Counted from the stretch's first letter, positions 29,210 to 38,386 are shown. The stretch: 64,000 bases of DNA from Turicimonas muris (GCF_002221595.1 NZ_NHMP01000008.1:1-64000), one strand, 5' to 3'. Program-made: numbers and translations. Notes: generated by a model from the letters alone, not told the origin.

Positions 29210-30086
29210 TTTGTTCGGTTGGAGCTTCAGAAACCTTCTCAGGCTTCGGCCCCTCAACCTTTTCAACTAAAAGCATCTGAACCTTTCGGGCCACCGCTTT
29301 CGTAACTTTGAAACGATATCCTCCGATAATCACGACTTCTCCCACATGCGGAACATGTTCTAGCTCATCAGAAATTAAGCCTCCGACAGTTTCGTAGTGA
29401 TCATCGGAGAAGTGTGTCTCAAAATGTCTGTTGAACTCTTCAATATGCGTAGAAGCTTTAACACGCCACTTCCCGGGAGATATTTGAATGATATCGTTGG
29501 CAGTTTGATCGACATCAAACTCGTCATCAATTTCTCCAACGATCTCTTCGAGTACATCTTCAATCGTGATAAGACCGGACACTGAACCGAACTCATCCAC
29601 GACCAAAGCTAAATGGTTTCTTTTCAGACGAAATTCTTTAAGAAGGATATCAACCGGCTTGCTCTCCGGAATAAAAACCGGAGTGCGAAGATGCTCGGAC
29701 ACCTTGTAATTAGGATCTACGAAAAGTTTCAGAAGATCTTTCGCAAGCAGAATCCCGACCACGTTGTCTCTATCTCCGTCAACGACAGGAAAACGAGAGT
29801 GACCGGCTGCGATGACCTGCTTAATCCAGTTCATCGGGTCATCGGAAATATCGATAACCTGCATCTCGGTACGGGGGACCATGAGATCGTCAGCTCTCAG
29901 ATCGGCTACCTCCAGCACCCCTTCGATCATATGGAAAGCGTCATCGGTTAAGATTTTCTTTCCGTGAGCGTCTTGGAGTTTTTCAATAAATTCTTCTTTG
30001 GTCTCAGGATGTTCGTGAAATAGTTTTTCAGAAAGCTTCTCAAAAAAAGAACGGGGTTTTTGAACAGGTGCCGGGTTGTCTGACAT
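29193..30086 (-). CDS. corC: CorC/HlyC-family CBS-domain protein
   Basis: Protein associated with Mg2+/Co2+ efflux or homeostasis. The 297-residue soluble form has two CBS domains (about 70-190, MVPRTEMQVIDI, SRFPVVDGDRDNVVGILLAKDLL, VSGLITIEDVLEEIVGEIDDE) and a C-terminal transporter-associated domain (ETVGGLI). It lacks the membrane DUF21 domain, as usual for the copy next to lnt and ybeY. The weak Shine-Dalgarno and 67-nt gap to ybeY suggest separate translation. Confidence 0.93.
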   Translation of the reverse strand: MSDNPAPVQKPRSFFEKLSEKLFHEHPETKEEFIEKLQDAHGKKILTDDAFHMIEGVLEVADLRADDLMVPRTEMQVIDISDDPMNWIKQVIAAGHSRFPVVDGDRDNVVGILLAKDLLKLFVDPNYKVSEHLRTPVFIPESKPVDILLKEFRLKRNHLALVVDEFGSVSGLITIEDVLEEIVGEIDDEFDVDQTANDIIQISPGKWRVKASTHIEEFNRHFETHFSDDHYETVGGLISDELEHVPHVGEVVIIGGYRFKVTKAVARKVQMLLVEKVEGPKPEKVSEAPTEQNDSKD

Positions 30087-30153
30087 ATTTTTTAACTTTT
30101 GAACACAATAGCTCGATGATATAGGAAATCCTATTGTTTTTTCGAAGCAAAAA

Positions 30154-30639
30154 CTATACGTAGTTCCTATCGGGATACGGAGGTTTGAAACCCAAATCCA
30201 TCACGATTTCGGTTTCTTTGCGCTCCATCACTTCGGCCTCTTCGTCATTCATATGATCGTAGCCCAAGGCGTGGAGAGCCCCATGGACAAGCAAATGAGC
30301 TAAATGTTCCTCCAATGTTTTGTTCTGGTCCAAGGCTTCTTTTCTAAGCACAGGAACACATACAACCAGGTCAGCTTCCACGACAGGTTCTCTAACATAA
30401 TCAAAAGTCAGAATGTTGGTCGCGTAATCTTTTTTACGGTAGCTGTTATTGAGTTCTCTTCCTTCTTCTTCATCAACGAATCGAACCGTCACCATAGAGT
30501 CTGAAGCCAAAGCTTTCTTCAGCCATCTCACCATTTTCGAGCGAGAAGGCAAGTCCTCAAACTTTGAAAGCTGCTGAAAAGAAAAATTAAAAACGGGAGT
30601 TTTAGTCTCTTTTTTCACCATTTTTTTGTGCTCTGTCAT
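30154..30639 (-). CDS. ybeY: Endoribonuclease YbeY
   Basis: Zinc endoribonuclease for 16S rRNA 3'-end maturation and ribosome quality control. The 161-residue product shows the three-histidine site HGALHALGYDH with the preceding LVHG. The ATG at 30639 overlaps phoH by 38 nt; an internal ATG at 30621 is possible. It follows phoH as in most proteobacteria, an association thought to be functional. Confidence 0.94.
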   Translation of the reverse strand: MTEHKKMVKKETKTPVFNFSFQQLSKFEDLPSRSKMVRWLKKALASDSMVTVRFVDEEEGRELNNSYRKKDYATNILTFDYVREPVVEADLVVCVPVLRKEALDQNKTLEEHLAHLLVHGALHALGYDHMNDEEAEVMERKETEIVMDLGFKPPYPDRNYV

Positions 30640-31609
30640 ATGCCTCTACAATCCTTGCAACCAAAGGATGACGTACTACATCAGCCGCCGTAAAGTAGGT
30701 GATGGAAATGCCGCGGACATCTCTCAAGATATTTGCCGCATCCATCAATCCGCTTCTCTGGCCTCTCGGCAAGTCAATCTGAGAGGAGTCGCCGGTAATT
30801 ACCGCCCGGGATCCGAAGCCTATTCTCGTCAGAAACATCTTCATCTGTTCCGGAGTTGTGTTTTGAGCTTCATCCAGAATTACAAATGAAGAGTTGAGAG
30901 TTCTCCCTCTCATGTAGGCCAAAGGAGCAATCTCAATATTTTGCCGTTCAAGCAAGCGCTGAGTCTTTTCTGTTCCCAATAAATCAAAGAGTGCATCGTA
31001 CAAAGGACGAAGATAAGGATCGACCTTCTGTGAAAGATCTCCCGGGAGGAAACCGAGTTTTTCACCGGCTTCGACAGCCGGACGAGTCAGCACGATTCTT
31101 TCAACTTCTCCCTTTTCAAACGCATCGACGGCAGCGGCGACAGCTAGATAAGTCTTCCCCGTCCCGGCCGGCCCGATACCGAAAGAAATATCATGACTCA
31201 TGATATTTCTGATGTAGGCCCTTTGCATCGGTGTACGCCCTGTCAAACCCTTGCGCCTTGTACGAAGCTCAGGAGTCGGTTCTTCCGTAATCTCTTCTTC
31301 GAGACTTGTCTTAGAACCGACAAAGTAAAGCTGAATGTCCTCAGTGCCTAAATCGCCGGCTTTATTCTGAGCCGCTTTTGCTAAATCGGAAATAGCCTGT
31401 ACGCCTTTCCTTGCCGCTTCCAACGGACCTGCCACAGTAAAGACAGAGCCGCGCCGAGAAATGTCGACATTGAGGAAAGTTTCAATCTGAGCAATATTAG
31501 TGTCCATCGGACCGACCAAACTTGCCAGATCGCTATTGTTAATGTCTAAAGAAACAGAAAGCTTTTTTAAATCTTCTTTTGATTTGGTTTCTGCTTTGCT
31601 TTTATTCAT
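30602..31609 (-). CDS. ybeZ: PhoH-like ATPase (YbeZ)
   Basis: Cytosolic P-loop ATPase, probably an RNA helicase-like partner of YbeY. The 335-residue product has an N-terminal KH-like segment (about 15-75), Walker [15 protein letters not shown] and Walker [18 protein letters not shown]. Start at the ATG 31609, preceded by GGTGAG and overlapping the miaB stop by 8 nt; a GTG at 31621 would add four residues. Confidence 0.94.
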   Translation of the reverse strand: MNKSKAETKSKEDLKKLSVSLDINNSDLASLVGPMDTNIAQIETFLNVDISRRGSVFTVAGPLEAARKGVQAISDLAKAAQNKAGDLGTEDIQLYFVGSKTSLEEEITEEPTPELRTRRKGLTGRTPMQRAYIRNIMSHDISFGIGPAGTGKTYLAVAAAVDAFEKGEVERIVLTRPAVEAGEKLGFLPGDLSQKVDPYLRPLYDALFDLLGTEKTQRLLERQNIEIAPLAYMRGRTLNSSFVILDEAQNTTPEQMKMFLTRIGFGSRAVITGDSSQIDLPRGQRSGLMDAANILRDVRGISITYFTAADVVRHPLVARIVEAYDRAQKNGEKRD

Positions 31610-32930
31610 GGATCTCACCACCTAATGTATGCGGATATACATCAGTTATTTTGAGACTTATCATTTTACCGATTAAGCTCTCGTCCCCATTAAAGGTAAC
31701 AATTCTATTGTTATCGGTCCGCGCACTAAGCATATTTTCTCCGCGCTTGGCCTTACCAACCACAAGCACTCTCTGAATGCTACCCACCATGGATTGCGAA
31801 ATTTCTTGAGCATGTTTGGTATTCAATGCCTGAAGTCTCTGCAATCTCTCAAGTTTAACTTCCTGCGGAGTGTCATCGGGCATCTCTGCAGCCGGAGTTC
31901 CCGGGCGCGGAGAATAGACGAAGGAGAAACTGGCATCGAACTTCACGTCCTCAATCAGTTTCATTGTTTTTTCGAAATCTTCCGCAGTTTCGTTTGGAAA
32001 GCCCACGATGAAGTCTGTAGCAATACAGATATCCGGCCGGATCTGGCGGAGTTTTCTGACGATAGATTTGTACTCGAGAACGGTATAGCCGCGCTTCATA
32101 CCTGCCAGAACTCTGTCGCTTCCTGCCTGAACCGGCAAGTGAACGTGATTGGCAAGTTTAGGAATCTTTCCATAGGCTTCGATCAGTCTCTTAGAGAATT
32201 CTTTCGGGTGAGAGGTGGTATAACGGATACGTTCAATCCCTTCAATTTCCGCAACGTATTCGAGAAGAAGAGCAAAATCAACAAGTTCACCGTCAGGATC
32301 TTCTCCGCGGTAGGCATTGACATTCTGACCGAGAAGAGTAACTTCTTTAACGCCTTGTTCGGCAAGCTGAATAATTTCAAGCAGAACATCTTGCAGCGGA
32401 CGGGAGAATTCTTCTCCGCGTGTATAGGGCACAACACAGTAAGAACAGTATTTGCTGCAGCCTTCCATAATGGAAACGAATGCAGTTGCCGCATCGGCGT
32501 GAGGTTTAGGAAGATGGTCAAACTTCTCAATCTCAGGGAAGCTGATATCTACCTGAGGACGGTTAGTTTCCTGGCGTTTTTTGAGCAACTCAGGAAGTCT
32601 GTGGTAGGTCTGCGGCCCAAATACGATATCAACGTACGGGGCTCTGCGAATAATATTTTTGCCCTCTTGACTGGCAACACAACCCCCGACGGCAATTTTC
32701 AGCTCGGGCTTTTCTTTTTTCAGTTCTCTTGCTCGGCCTAAATCAGAGAAAACCTTCTCTTGAGCTTTTTCTCGGATGGAGCAAGTGTTAAATACGATTA
32801 AATCTGCCTCTTCGATGTTATCGGTTGGCTGGTAGCCGGCGTTGGAGACAGCAATGTCAGAGATTTTGCCGGAATCATATTCATTCATCTGGCAACCGAA
32901 GGTCTTAATAAAAATTTTCTTCGCGTTCAC
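31602..32930 (-). CDS. miaB: tRNA-2-methylthio-N6-dimethylallyladenosine synthase
   Basis: Radical SAM methylthiotransferase for A37 of tRNAs reading U-initial codons. The 442-residue enzyme has the N-terminal cluster domain ([13 protein letters not shown]), the radical SAM motif [16 protein letters not shown] with CX3CX2C, and a C-terminal TRAM domain. First gene of the five-gene unit ending in lnt. Confidence 0.96.
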   Translation of the reverse strand: MNAKKIFIKTFGCQMNEYDSGKISDIAVSNAGYQPTDNIEEADLIVFNTCSIREKAQEKVFSDLGRARELKKEKPELKIAVGGCVASQEGKNIIRRAPYVDIVFGPQTYHRLPELLKKRQETNRPQVDISFPEIEKFDHLPKPHADAATAFVSIMEGCSKYCSYCVVPYTRGEEFSRPLQDVLLEIIQLAEQGVKEVTLLGQNVNAYRGEDPDGELVDFALLLEYVAEIEGIERIRYTTSHPKEFSKRLIEAYGKIPKLANHVHLPVQAGSDRVLAGMKRGYTVLEYKSIVRKLRQIRPDICIATDFIVGFPNETAEDFEKTMKLIEDVKFDASFSFVYSPRPGTPAAEMPDDTPQEVKLERLQRLQALNTKHAQEISQSMVGSIQRVLVVGKAKRGENMLSARTDNNRIVTFNGDESLIGKMISLKITDVYPHTLGGEIHE

Positions 32931-32985
32931 GGTTTATATCCGGTGGCTAATAAGAGACGTCAAAGAAAGCAGGACGCCGATTCTG

Positions 32986-33792
32986 CTAAAAAGGTGCTAC
33001 ATATAAAGGTGCTTTGACTTGGAAAATCTCCTCAGGATTTTCTAAATTTCTTGCCGTTAAAGCACCGCCCCAAAGACAACCCGTATCTAAGGGATAAATG
33101 TTGGGCCATTCTATCAAGCCTAAAGTTGACCAATGGCCAAAGGTTACTTTGTCCTCGGCTGTTTTTCTATCGGGATACTTGAACCAAGGAATCAGTTCCG
33201 ATGACGTTTCTGCCGGAGAAAGCTTAGCGTCATAATCCATCTCGCCGTTTGCGGTGAGAAAACGAGTGCGGGTAAGAACATTAATAATCGCCCGTAATCT
33301 TTTGAATCCTTCAAGCTCTTTACTCCATTGAGTCTTGCCGAAAAGCTCTCCCATATTTTCCTGCCAACTATCAGAGCGCAGATAATTTTCCACTTCATGA
33401 GCCAGTTTTAGGGTCTTCTTCTTGTTCCATTTCCAATGACAGGCTGCATGGACACAAAGCACATCTTCTACATCCAGAGCCATCGGCCAAGTTCTGATCC
33501 AGTCCATTAATTCTTTTCCGTCCGGAGCATCGAAAATTTCCTTAATGGTATCTTTTCGGTGAAGCTCTCTTTTACCGGCATAAACGGCCAGCATATGCAG
33601 CTCATGATTGCCTAGAATGCTGACCGCACGTTCTCCCAGCCCCTGAATGATTCTCAAGGTTTCTAACGACTGAGGGCCGCGGTTGACTACGTCACCGATA
33701 AAAACAATATTGCCGTCCGAAGGGAGTTTGGCAAGAAGCTCTTTCAGACTTTGTGCGCAGCCATGCACATCGCCGATAGCGTAGGTACTCAT
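32986..33792 (-). CDS. apaH: Symmetrical diadenosine tetraphosphatase
   Basis: Hydrolyses Ap4A and removes Np4 caps. The 268-residue metallophosphoesterase has YAIGDVHGC, FIGDVVNRGP and LGNHELHM, the standard metal and catalytic motifs. Start at the ATG 33792 by family N-terminus (MSTYAIGDVHG); an upstream TTG form adds 14 residues of doubtful value. Encoded alone between miaB and the TetR gene. Confidence 0.94.
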   Translation of the reverse strand: MSTYAIGDVHGCAQSLKELLAKLPSDGNIVFIGDVVNRGPQSLETLRIIQGLGERAVSILGNHELHMLAVYAGKRELHRKDTIKEIFDAPDGKELMDWIRTWPMALDVEDVLCVHAACHWKWNKKKTLKLAHEVENYLRSDSWQENMGELFGKTQWSKELEGFKRLRAIINVLTRTRFLTANGEMDYDAKLSPAETSSELIPWFKYPDRKTAEDKVTFGHWSTLGLIEWPNIYPLDTGCLWGGALTARNLENPEEIFQVKAPLYVAPF

Positions 33793-33955
33793 AAATGTCT
33801 TACGATTTTTCCTCAAAATAATTCGGAGCCTCAAGGTCTGAAATTCTGACCTTTTCGGCTCCTAAAATAGCTTTTTTCAAGCTAACTATGCTAACAAAAA
33901 ATTATTTCTGTTTTGTTTCAAAGAACTAGTGGTTTCAAATACCTACAGTTTTAAG

Positions 33956-34549
33956 TTATTTTGCCGCACTCTTTTTGGTTTTTACTTTAGACGGCATCAA
34001 GGAAGTCACCATAAAATTCCATGCCTCTCTTTTCATTTTGGGAGAAACAAGATCGACTCCGAATTTGTGAGTATAGAAAAATCCTTCCAGCGCCATAATC
34101 CCAATGAGAAGCGCGGTTTGTTTTTCCTTAGGTGCTTGCTCAATTCTCTCAAAAAGTTTTTGGTACCACTCTTTGACCGGCTTCATTAGCTCTTCATCTT
34201 TACAATATTCAGACAGCAGAGAAGTACCGACGGCGGCCCAACCGTGATTGTCTAGATTGAAACTTCTAAACCACTGGATATAACCGGAAAGTAAAGTATC
34301 AGAAGGCTCACCCTCAAATAGTTCTTCATGTTTATTGAGCTGCTCATCAAGGTGATGGACGTAGTTCTCTAAAAGAGCCGTCTGAAGTTCTCTTTTACTT
34401 TTGAAGTGGTAAGTGCATGCGCCTTTGCTGAGCCCGGCCTTCTTGGCCACGTTATCCATGGTCAGTGCACTAATGCCTTCGGAAGCTACAAGAGCATTTG
34501 CCGCTTCGATAATAGATTGTCTGGTCCGCAGAGCCTTATCACTTGCCAT
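33956..34549 (-). CDS. TetR-family transcriptional regulator
   Basis: Ligand-responsive repressor. The 197-residue protein has an N-terminal helix-turn-helix (residues about 10-55; DNVAKKAGLSKGACTYHFKSK) and an unclassified ligand-binding domain ending in a basic tail (KVKTKKSAAK). It is 118 nt behind the flavoprotein reductase on the same strand, separated by a terminator and an 18-bp palindrome. The two ACCGACT palindromes at 36487 and 36632 look like its operators, which would make it the local repressor of both the reductase and the lyase. Inducer unknown. Confidence 0.88.
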   Translation of the reverse strand: MASDKALRTRQSIIEAANALVASEGISALTMDNVAKKAGLSKGACTYHFKSKRELQTALLENYVHHLDEQLNKHEELFEGEPSDTLLSGYIQWFRSFNLDNHGWAAVGTSLLSEYCKDEELMKPVKEWYQKLFERIEQAPKEKQTALLIGIMALEGFFYTHKFGVDLVSPKMKREAWNFMVTSLMPSKVKTKKSAAK

Positions 34550-34595
34550 TTTGAAATTCCTTCAAAGTTTTTCACGGTCTCCCACAGGAAGATAC

Positions 34596-34613
34596 TTTAT
34601 CTCATGAGATAAA
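34596..34613. promoter_or_regulatory. Perfect 18-bp palindrome before the TetR gene
   Basis: TTTATCTCATGAGATAAA is a perfect palindrome 47 nt upstream of the TetR ATG. It differs from the ACCGACT sites at 36487 and 36632. It may be an operator for the regulator's own promoter or for another factor, or simply extend the adjacent terminator. Confidence 0.5.
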
Positions 34614-34637
34614 AAAGAGAGAGCTTCGAGCCCTCCC
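34611..34637 (-). terminator. Terminator of the reductase gene
   Basis: GAGGGC pairs with GCTCTC (one G-T) around TCGAA, followed on the minus strand by CTCTTTTTT. It lies about 30 nt behind the reductase stop and would reduce read-through into the TetR gene. Confidence 0.65.
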
Positions 34638-34667
34638 TTTTAGTAAAGATCCTTATGGAACTTTTTA

Positions 34668-36434
34668 TTACTTAGCTGCCTGGGCTGCTGCTTGACCGGC
34701 AATTCGCCCGAAAACGATGATATCGGTGTAAGCATTACCGCCTAAACGGTTAGTACCGTGAGTAACACCTGTAACTTCACCGGCTGCCCAAAGACCAGGG
34801 ATGACTTTACCGTCAGCTGTCAAAGCTTGGGCCTTTTCATTGATTCGGATCCCGCCCATTGTGTGGTGAGTAGAAGGAACTGCCTTGATAACATAGTACT
34901 TACCTTGGCTCATATCCATCAGACCGCTTCTGTGATTGAAGTCCTTATCATTGCCTTTGCCTGTCATGGTGTTAACTCTATCAATTGTCTTAACAAGCTG
35001 GTCGTACGGCATCTTTGTAAAGTCAGCGATGCACTTCAAATCTTCACAAGTCTTCATGATGCCTTGTTTTGTAAAGGCTTCGTATTCGTTAGTGTGGGTC
35101 TTAACAGTGTTGGAAATCTTACCGATATTGTCGTTCCAGAGCACCCAGCAATAGCCTCCCGGCTGTTTCAAGATAGCATGAGAAAGAACGTCACGGCGGT
35201 CAAGTTCTTCAACGAAGCGCTTAGCATCCTGATTCAGCATCAAAGCACCGTCAAAGCGTGCATCTGCGATCAATTCAATCACACCGGAAATCGGGTCGCA
35301 AATAGGATAAGTTTGGATATATCCCATGTTAACCAACTGGGCACCGGCTTTTTCAGCCATATAAAGAGCTTCTCCTGTTGATCCGGGCGCATCCGTAGTC
35401 TTGAAGCGTTCATCAATCTTCGGATTGTATTTTTTAACCATTTGGGCATTAGCACCGAAGCCGCCGGTAGCTAAGACAACACCACCCTTAGCATTAAATG
35501 TGTATTCCTGACCGTTCATCTCAGCCTTAACGCCGACAACTCTGCCTTCTGCGTTTTTGATGAGATCAACCATCTTCATATTAGTAATTACAGGAATACC
35601 GAGTTCTTCTGCCTTGTGCATGAACTTAGAAATGAATTCCGTTCCTGTATGGCCTTCAGGAATCAATGCGCGTTTGCGGCTGTGGCCGCCGAAGAAGAAA
35701 AGATTGTCGGGCTCGAAATTAACACCGATGTAATCCTTACACCACTTAGCAGCATCAAGAGCATTATGTGTCATGACGTTGATAACCTTCATATCGCCCT
35801 TCTTATCGCCGCCTTTAAAGGTATCTTGAGCATGAAGCTCAGGAGAGTCGTCATTGATGCCGAGTTTTGGCTGAACCCAGTTCTTTGCCACGTTCATTTC
35901 AGCACCGGAAATAAGGGAGTTTCCACCGACAGCCGGCATTTTTTCCAAAAGAACTACGTTGGCACCTGCGTTCTTAGCGGTAATAGCGGCAGAGAAACCT
36001 GCACCGCCTGCACCGACTACCACAACGTCGTAGTTATTAACTTTAGGCAATGCCTTTTCTACTTTCTTGATAGCTTTCTTATCACCTTTAGACAACTTAA
36101 TACCAGCATTCTTAGCGGCATCTTCAACAGCCTGTTTCAAGCCTTTAGAAGAGAAAGTAGCACCCGAAATGTCATCTAAATCAGTGGAGTTAGAAGCGAT
36201 AATGTCAGAGCGAAGATCTTTGTAAACCTTCTGAGCAAGAACCGGGTTTTCCTTTTCTTTTAAAACCTTAATGTCTTGGATTTTGCCGTTATCAAAGGTG
36301 ACGGCAACGGTAACGTCTCCATGTTTACCTACGCCTGTTCCTTCAGTTGTGACCGGGGCGGCAAAAGCTTGGAAAGAAACTGTACCGAATACTAAAGCAG
36401 TAGCTGCTGCAAGAATAGTGGATTTGTAGTTCAT
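34668..36434 (-). CDS. Secreted flavoprotein reductase, urocanate reductase-like
   Basis: Periplasmic terminal reductase of the fumarate/urocanate reductase family. The 588-residue precursor has a Sec signal ending near AFA-A (residue 25), an FMN-binding domain (about 35-110) with SGATFSS where T93 is the likely covalent FMN site set by ApbE, and an FAD domain from GAGGAGFSAA (141). Against Shewanella UrdA numbering, which I quote from memory, Y376, D391, R414, H523 and R563 fall at a constant offset of +3 from Y373, D388, R411, H520 and R560. Y376 replaces the histidine of fumarate reductases. An imidazole-acrylate (urocanate or thiourocanate) substrate is therefore likely. It is divergent from a secreted lyase. 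Confidence 0.85.
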   Translation of the reverse strand: MNYKSTILAAATALVFGTVSFQAFAAPVTTEGTGVGKHGDVTVAVTFDNGKIQDIKVLKEKENPVLAQKVYKDLRSDIIASNSTDLDDISGATFSSKGLKQAVEDAAKNAGIKLSKGDKKAIKKVEKALPKVNNYDVVVVGAGGAGFSAAITAKNAGANVVLLEKMPAVGGNSLISGAEMNVAKNWVQPKLGINDDSPELHAQDTFKGGDKKGDMKVINVMTHNALDAAKWCKDYIGVNFEPDNLFFFGGHSRKRALIPEGHTGTEFISKFMHKAEELGIPVITNMKMVDLIKNAEGRVVGVKAEMNGQEYTFNAKGGVVLATGGFGANAQMVKKYNPKIDERFKTTDAPGSTGEALYMAEKAGAQLVNMGYIQTYPICDPISGVIELIADARFDGALMLNQDAKRFVEELDRRDVLSHAILKQPGGYCWVLWNDNIGKISNTVKTHTNEYEAFTKQGIMKTCEDLKCIADFTKMPYDQLVKTIDRVNTMTGKGNDKDFNHRSGLMDMSQGKYYVIKAVPSTHHTMGGIRINEKAQALTADGKVIPGLWAAGEVTGVTHGTNRLGGNAYTDIIVFGRIAGQAAAQAAK

Positions 36435-36473
36435 ACGAAGCTCTCAATTTGTGAGTGAATTGTGACAAAACGA

Positions 36474-36500
36474 ATTATATTTAAAAACCGACTGTTCGGT
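36474..36500 (-). promoter_or_regulatory. Reductase promoter with candidate TetR operator
   Basis: On the minus strand a TATAAT -10 box lies at 36479-36474. The inverted repeat ACCGACTGTTCGGT (36487-36500) covers the spacer and reaches the -35 position. Binding there would block RNA polymerase. The site shares ACCGACT with the one at 36632. Confidence 0.62.
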
Positions 36501-36630
36501 ATATTTTATTTTTAGCGTAGTAAGTAAAAACACTTATTTTGTATCATAACTAATTCATTATCTTTTTGTTTTTAAAAGTTTTATTTTATAAGCTGGTACT
36601 TTTACTAATGGGGATATGTTGCTTAAAAAC

Positions 36631-36660
36631 AAACCGACTAGTTGGTTTTTATTTTATGAT
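36631..36660 (+). promoter_or_regulatory. Lyase promoter with candidate TetR operator
   Basis: AACCGACTAGTTGGTT (36632-36647) is a palindrome with one mismatched pair, centred on ACTAGT, and lies over the -35 position of a TATGAT -10 box at 36655-36660. It matches the site in front of the divergent reductase, so one repressor probably controls both genes. Confidence 0.62.
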
Positions 36661-36710
36661 TTTCACATCAAATTTTTTCCTCAATCCTCATTCACTCAAG
36701 GAACAGTACA

Positions 36711-38351
36711 ATGCAACTACGTAAATTGGCTTTTTCTCTTGGTTTGGTTTTTATGTCCTCCGCCTCTCTCGCTGCCGTTACTTTGACCGGTTCTTCTCTT
36801 ACGCAGGATCAAGCTTGGTCTGTCGCAAACGGAGAAGAGGTCAAAATTGATTCCAAAGCAATGAAGCATCTGACAGACTCCTTCAATCTCGTTAATGAAG
36901 CCGCGAGACAAGGTGCTGAAATTTACGGCTTAACAGTTGGAGTGGGCCTTAACAAAGATCATCATCTTTTTGACGCTAAAGGCGAACTTACAGAAGAAGC
37001 TAAGCAAGCCAGCACGGAATTCAACAGAAACATTCTTCGCTCTCATTCCGTCGGTTTCGGTCCTGCCTTAAATCCGAAGTTAGTCAGACTTTCGATGGTT
37101 ATTCGATTAAATACATTGCTGACCGGAAGAGCCGGTGTTCAGCCGTATGTTGCAGAGCTTTATGCAGCTTTTCTGAACAAAGGCATTACACCGGTAGTTC
37201 CGGCGCGCGGTTCCATTGGAGACGCTGACATCACGCTTGCCTCTCATATCGGCGCAACCATGATGGGTGAATGGAAAGTGATTGTCGACGGAAAAGAACT
37301 TCCAGCCGCCGAGGCGTTAAAGAATGCTCAGATCCGACCCTTGGTACCGCAAGGCAAAGACGGATTAGGCATTCTCTCCAACAATTCCATCGGTATGGCT
37401 TTAACCATGAATGCCGTTAAGACGTTACGCCAAGTCGTTAAAGTTACACCAACCGTTTTCGGCCTGACATTGGAAGGAATGAACGGCAATGTTGCTCCTT
37501 TCCTTGTCCAATCCGTAAGCTCCCATCCGTTGCCCGGACTTCAAGAAGCCGCTCAGGATTTCAGAGCAGCTTTGAAAGGTTCTTACCTTTGGGACAAAAA
37601 CTCCAAGCGCAATTTACAGGATCCTCTCAGCTTCCGCACTACTGTCTATACCTACTCAGAAGCACTCAAATCCTTAAAAGAGCTCGATGAGCTGATTGAT
37701 GTTCAGATCAATTCGTCAGATGACAATCCGGGAGTAATTTTGAACGCCTCTCCGGAGGATTCAGAATCCTCACAAGTCGCACAATATTTCGTGGAAGGAA
37801 ATGGTCTCAAAGGCGCAATTATTCCTTCTGCAAATTTTGAACCGCTTCCAATTGCAATTGCAGCTCAAAAAAGCGCAATTGCTCTCGGACATCTTGCTCA
37901 TAACTGCATGCAGAGAACCATTCGTCTTGACGAAGATCGTTTCTCCGGACTTCCGCGTTACTTAACGGCGAAGACAAATCAGAACGGCCATAATTTCGGT
38001 GCGACCGAAGACACCATGGTTTCGATCTATGCAGAAAACGTTGATTTAGCAAATCCAGTATCTCTCGACGGAGCTCCGGTTGAAGGCAATATTGAAGACT
38101 CGGCCTCTAATCTTCCTAGAGTTGCAGAAAGACTTAACCGTTCGGCCGAAAACATGTTGGCTCTGTATTCAATGGAACTTCTGCATGCTGCACAAGCTGT
38201 TGACTTACGCAAAGAGCAGCAAGAGGTTAAGCTAGCTCCGGCGACCCAGAAGTTATATGACGCATATAGAAGCAAAGTTCCTTTCGTAGAAAAGGACAGA
38301 ATCTTCTCCGGCAATCTGGCTGACGGAATTGAACTTCTATCCAACTACTAA
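36711..38351 (+). CDS. Secreted histidine ammonia-lyase-family protein lacking the MIO triad
   Basis: Member of the aromatic amino acid lyase superfamily. The 546-residue precursor has a Sec signal ending near SLAA (residue 22). Conserved family elements are YGLTVGVG with the base tyrosine Y72, SHSVGFG (111-117), LSNNS (222-226), QDPLSFR (303-309), SSDDNP (335-340) and ATED (431-434). The Ala-Ser-Gly that cyclises to MIO is absent: GSIG (167-170) is followed by DAD then ITLASH, one residue shorter than GSVGASGDLAPLAH. Without MIO it should not deaminate free histidine. Ergothionases are known members of this superfamily that eliminate trimethylamine without MIO, so that activity is the leading candidate. 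AAGGA precedes the ATG. Confidence 0.85.
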   Translation: MQLRKLAFSLGLVFMSSASLAAVTLTGSSLTQDQAWSVANGEEVKIDSKAMKHLTDSFNLVNEAARQGAEIYGLTVGVGLNKDHHLFDAKGELTEEAKQASTEFNRNILRSHSVGFGPALNPKLVRLSMVIRLNTLLTGRAGVQPYVAELYAAFLNKGITPVVPARGSIGDADITLASHIGATMMGEWKVIVDGKELPAAEALKNAQIRPLVPQGKDGLGILSNNSIGMALTMNAVKTLRQVVKVTPTVFGLTLEGMNGNVAPFLVQSVSSHPLPGLQEAAQDFRAALKGSYLWDKNSKRNLQDPLSFRTTVYTYSEALKSLKELDELIDVQINSSDDNPGVILNASPEDSESSQVAQYFVEGNGLKGAIIPSANFEPLPIAIAAQKSAIALGHLAHNCMQRTIRLDEDRFSGLPRYLTAKTNQNGHNFGATEDTMVSIYAENVDLANPVSLDGAPVEGNIEDSASNLPRVAERLNRSAENMLALYSMELLHAAQAVDLRKEQQEVKLAPATQKLYDAYRSKVPFVEKDRIFSGNLADGIELLSNY

Positions 38352-38386
38352 TACTTGCTTGAATCGATAAATTCTCCTCGGCACCG

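Noticed and set aside
31794-32741. Plus-strand 315-residue ORF opposite miaB
   Set aside because: Shadow of the miaB reading frame, with no family resemblance.
34758-36179. Plus-strand ORFs opposite the flavoprotein reductase
   Set aside because: Antisense frames of a clear FMN/FAD enzyme; no independent support.
36711-38351. Annotation as histidine ammonia-lyase (hutH)
   Set aside because: The Ala-Ser-Gly triad is absent, the protein is secreted and no other hut genes are near.
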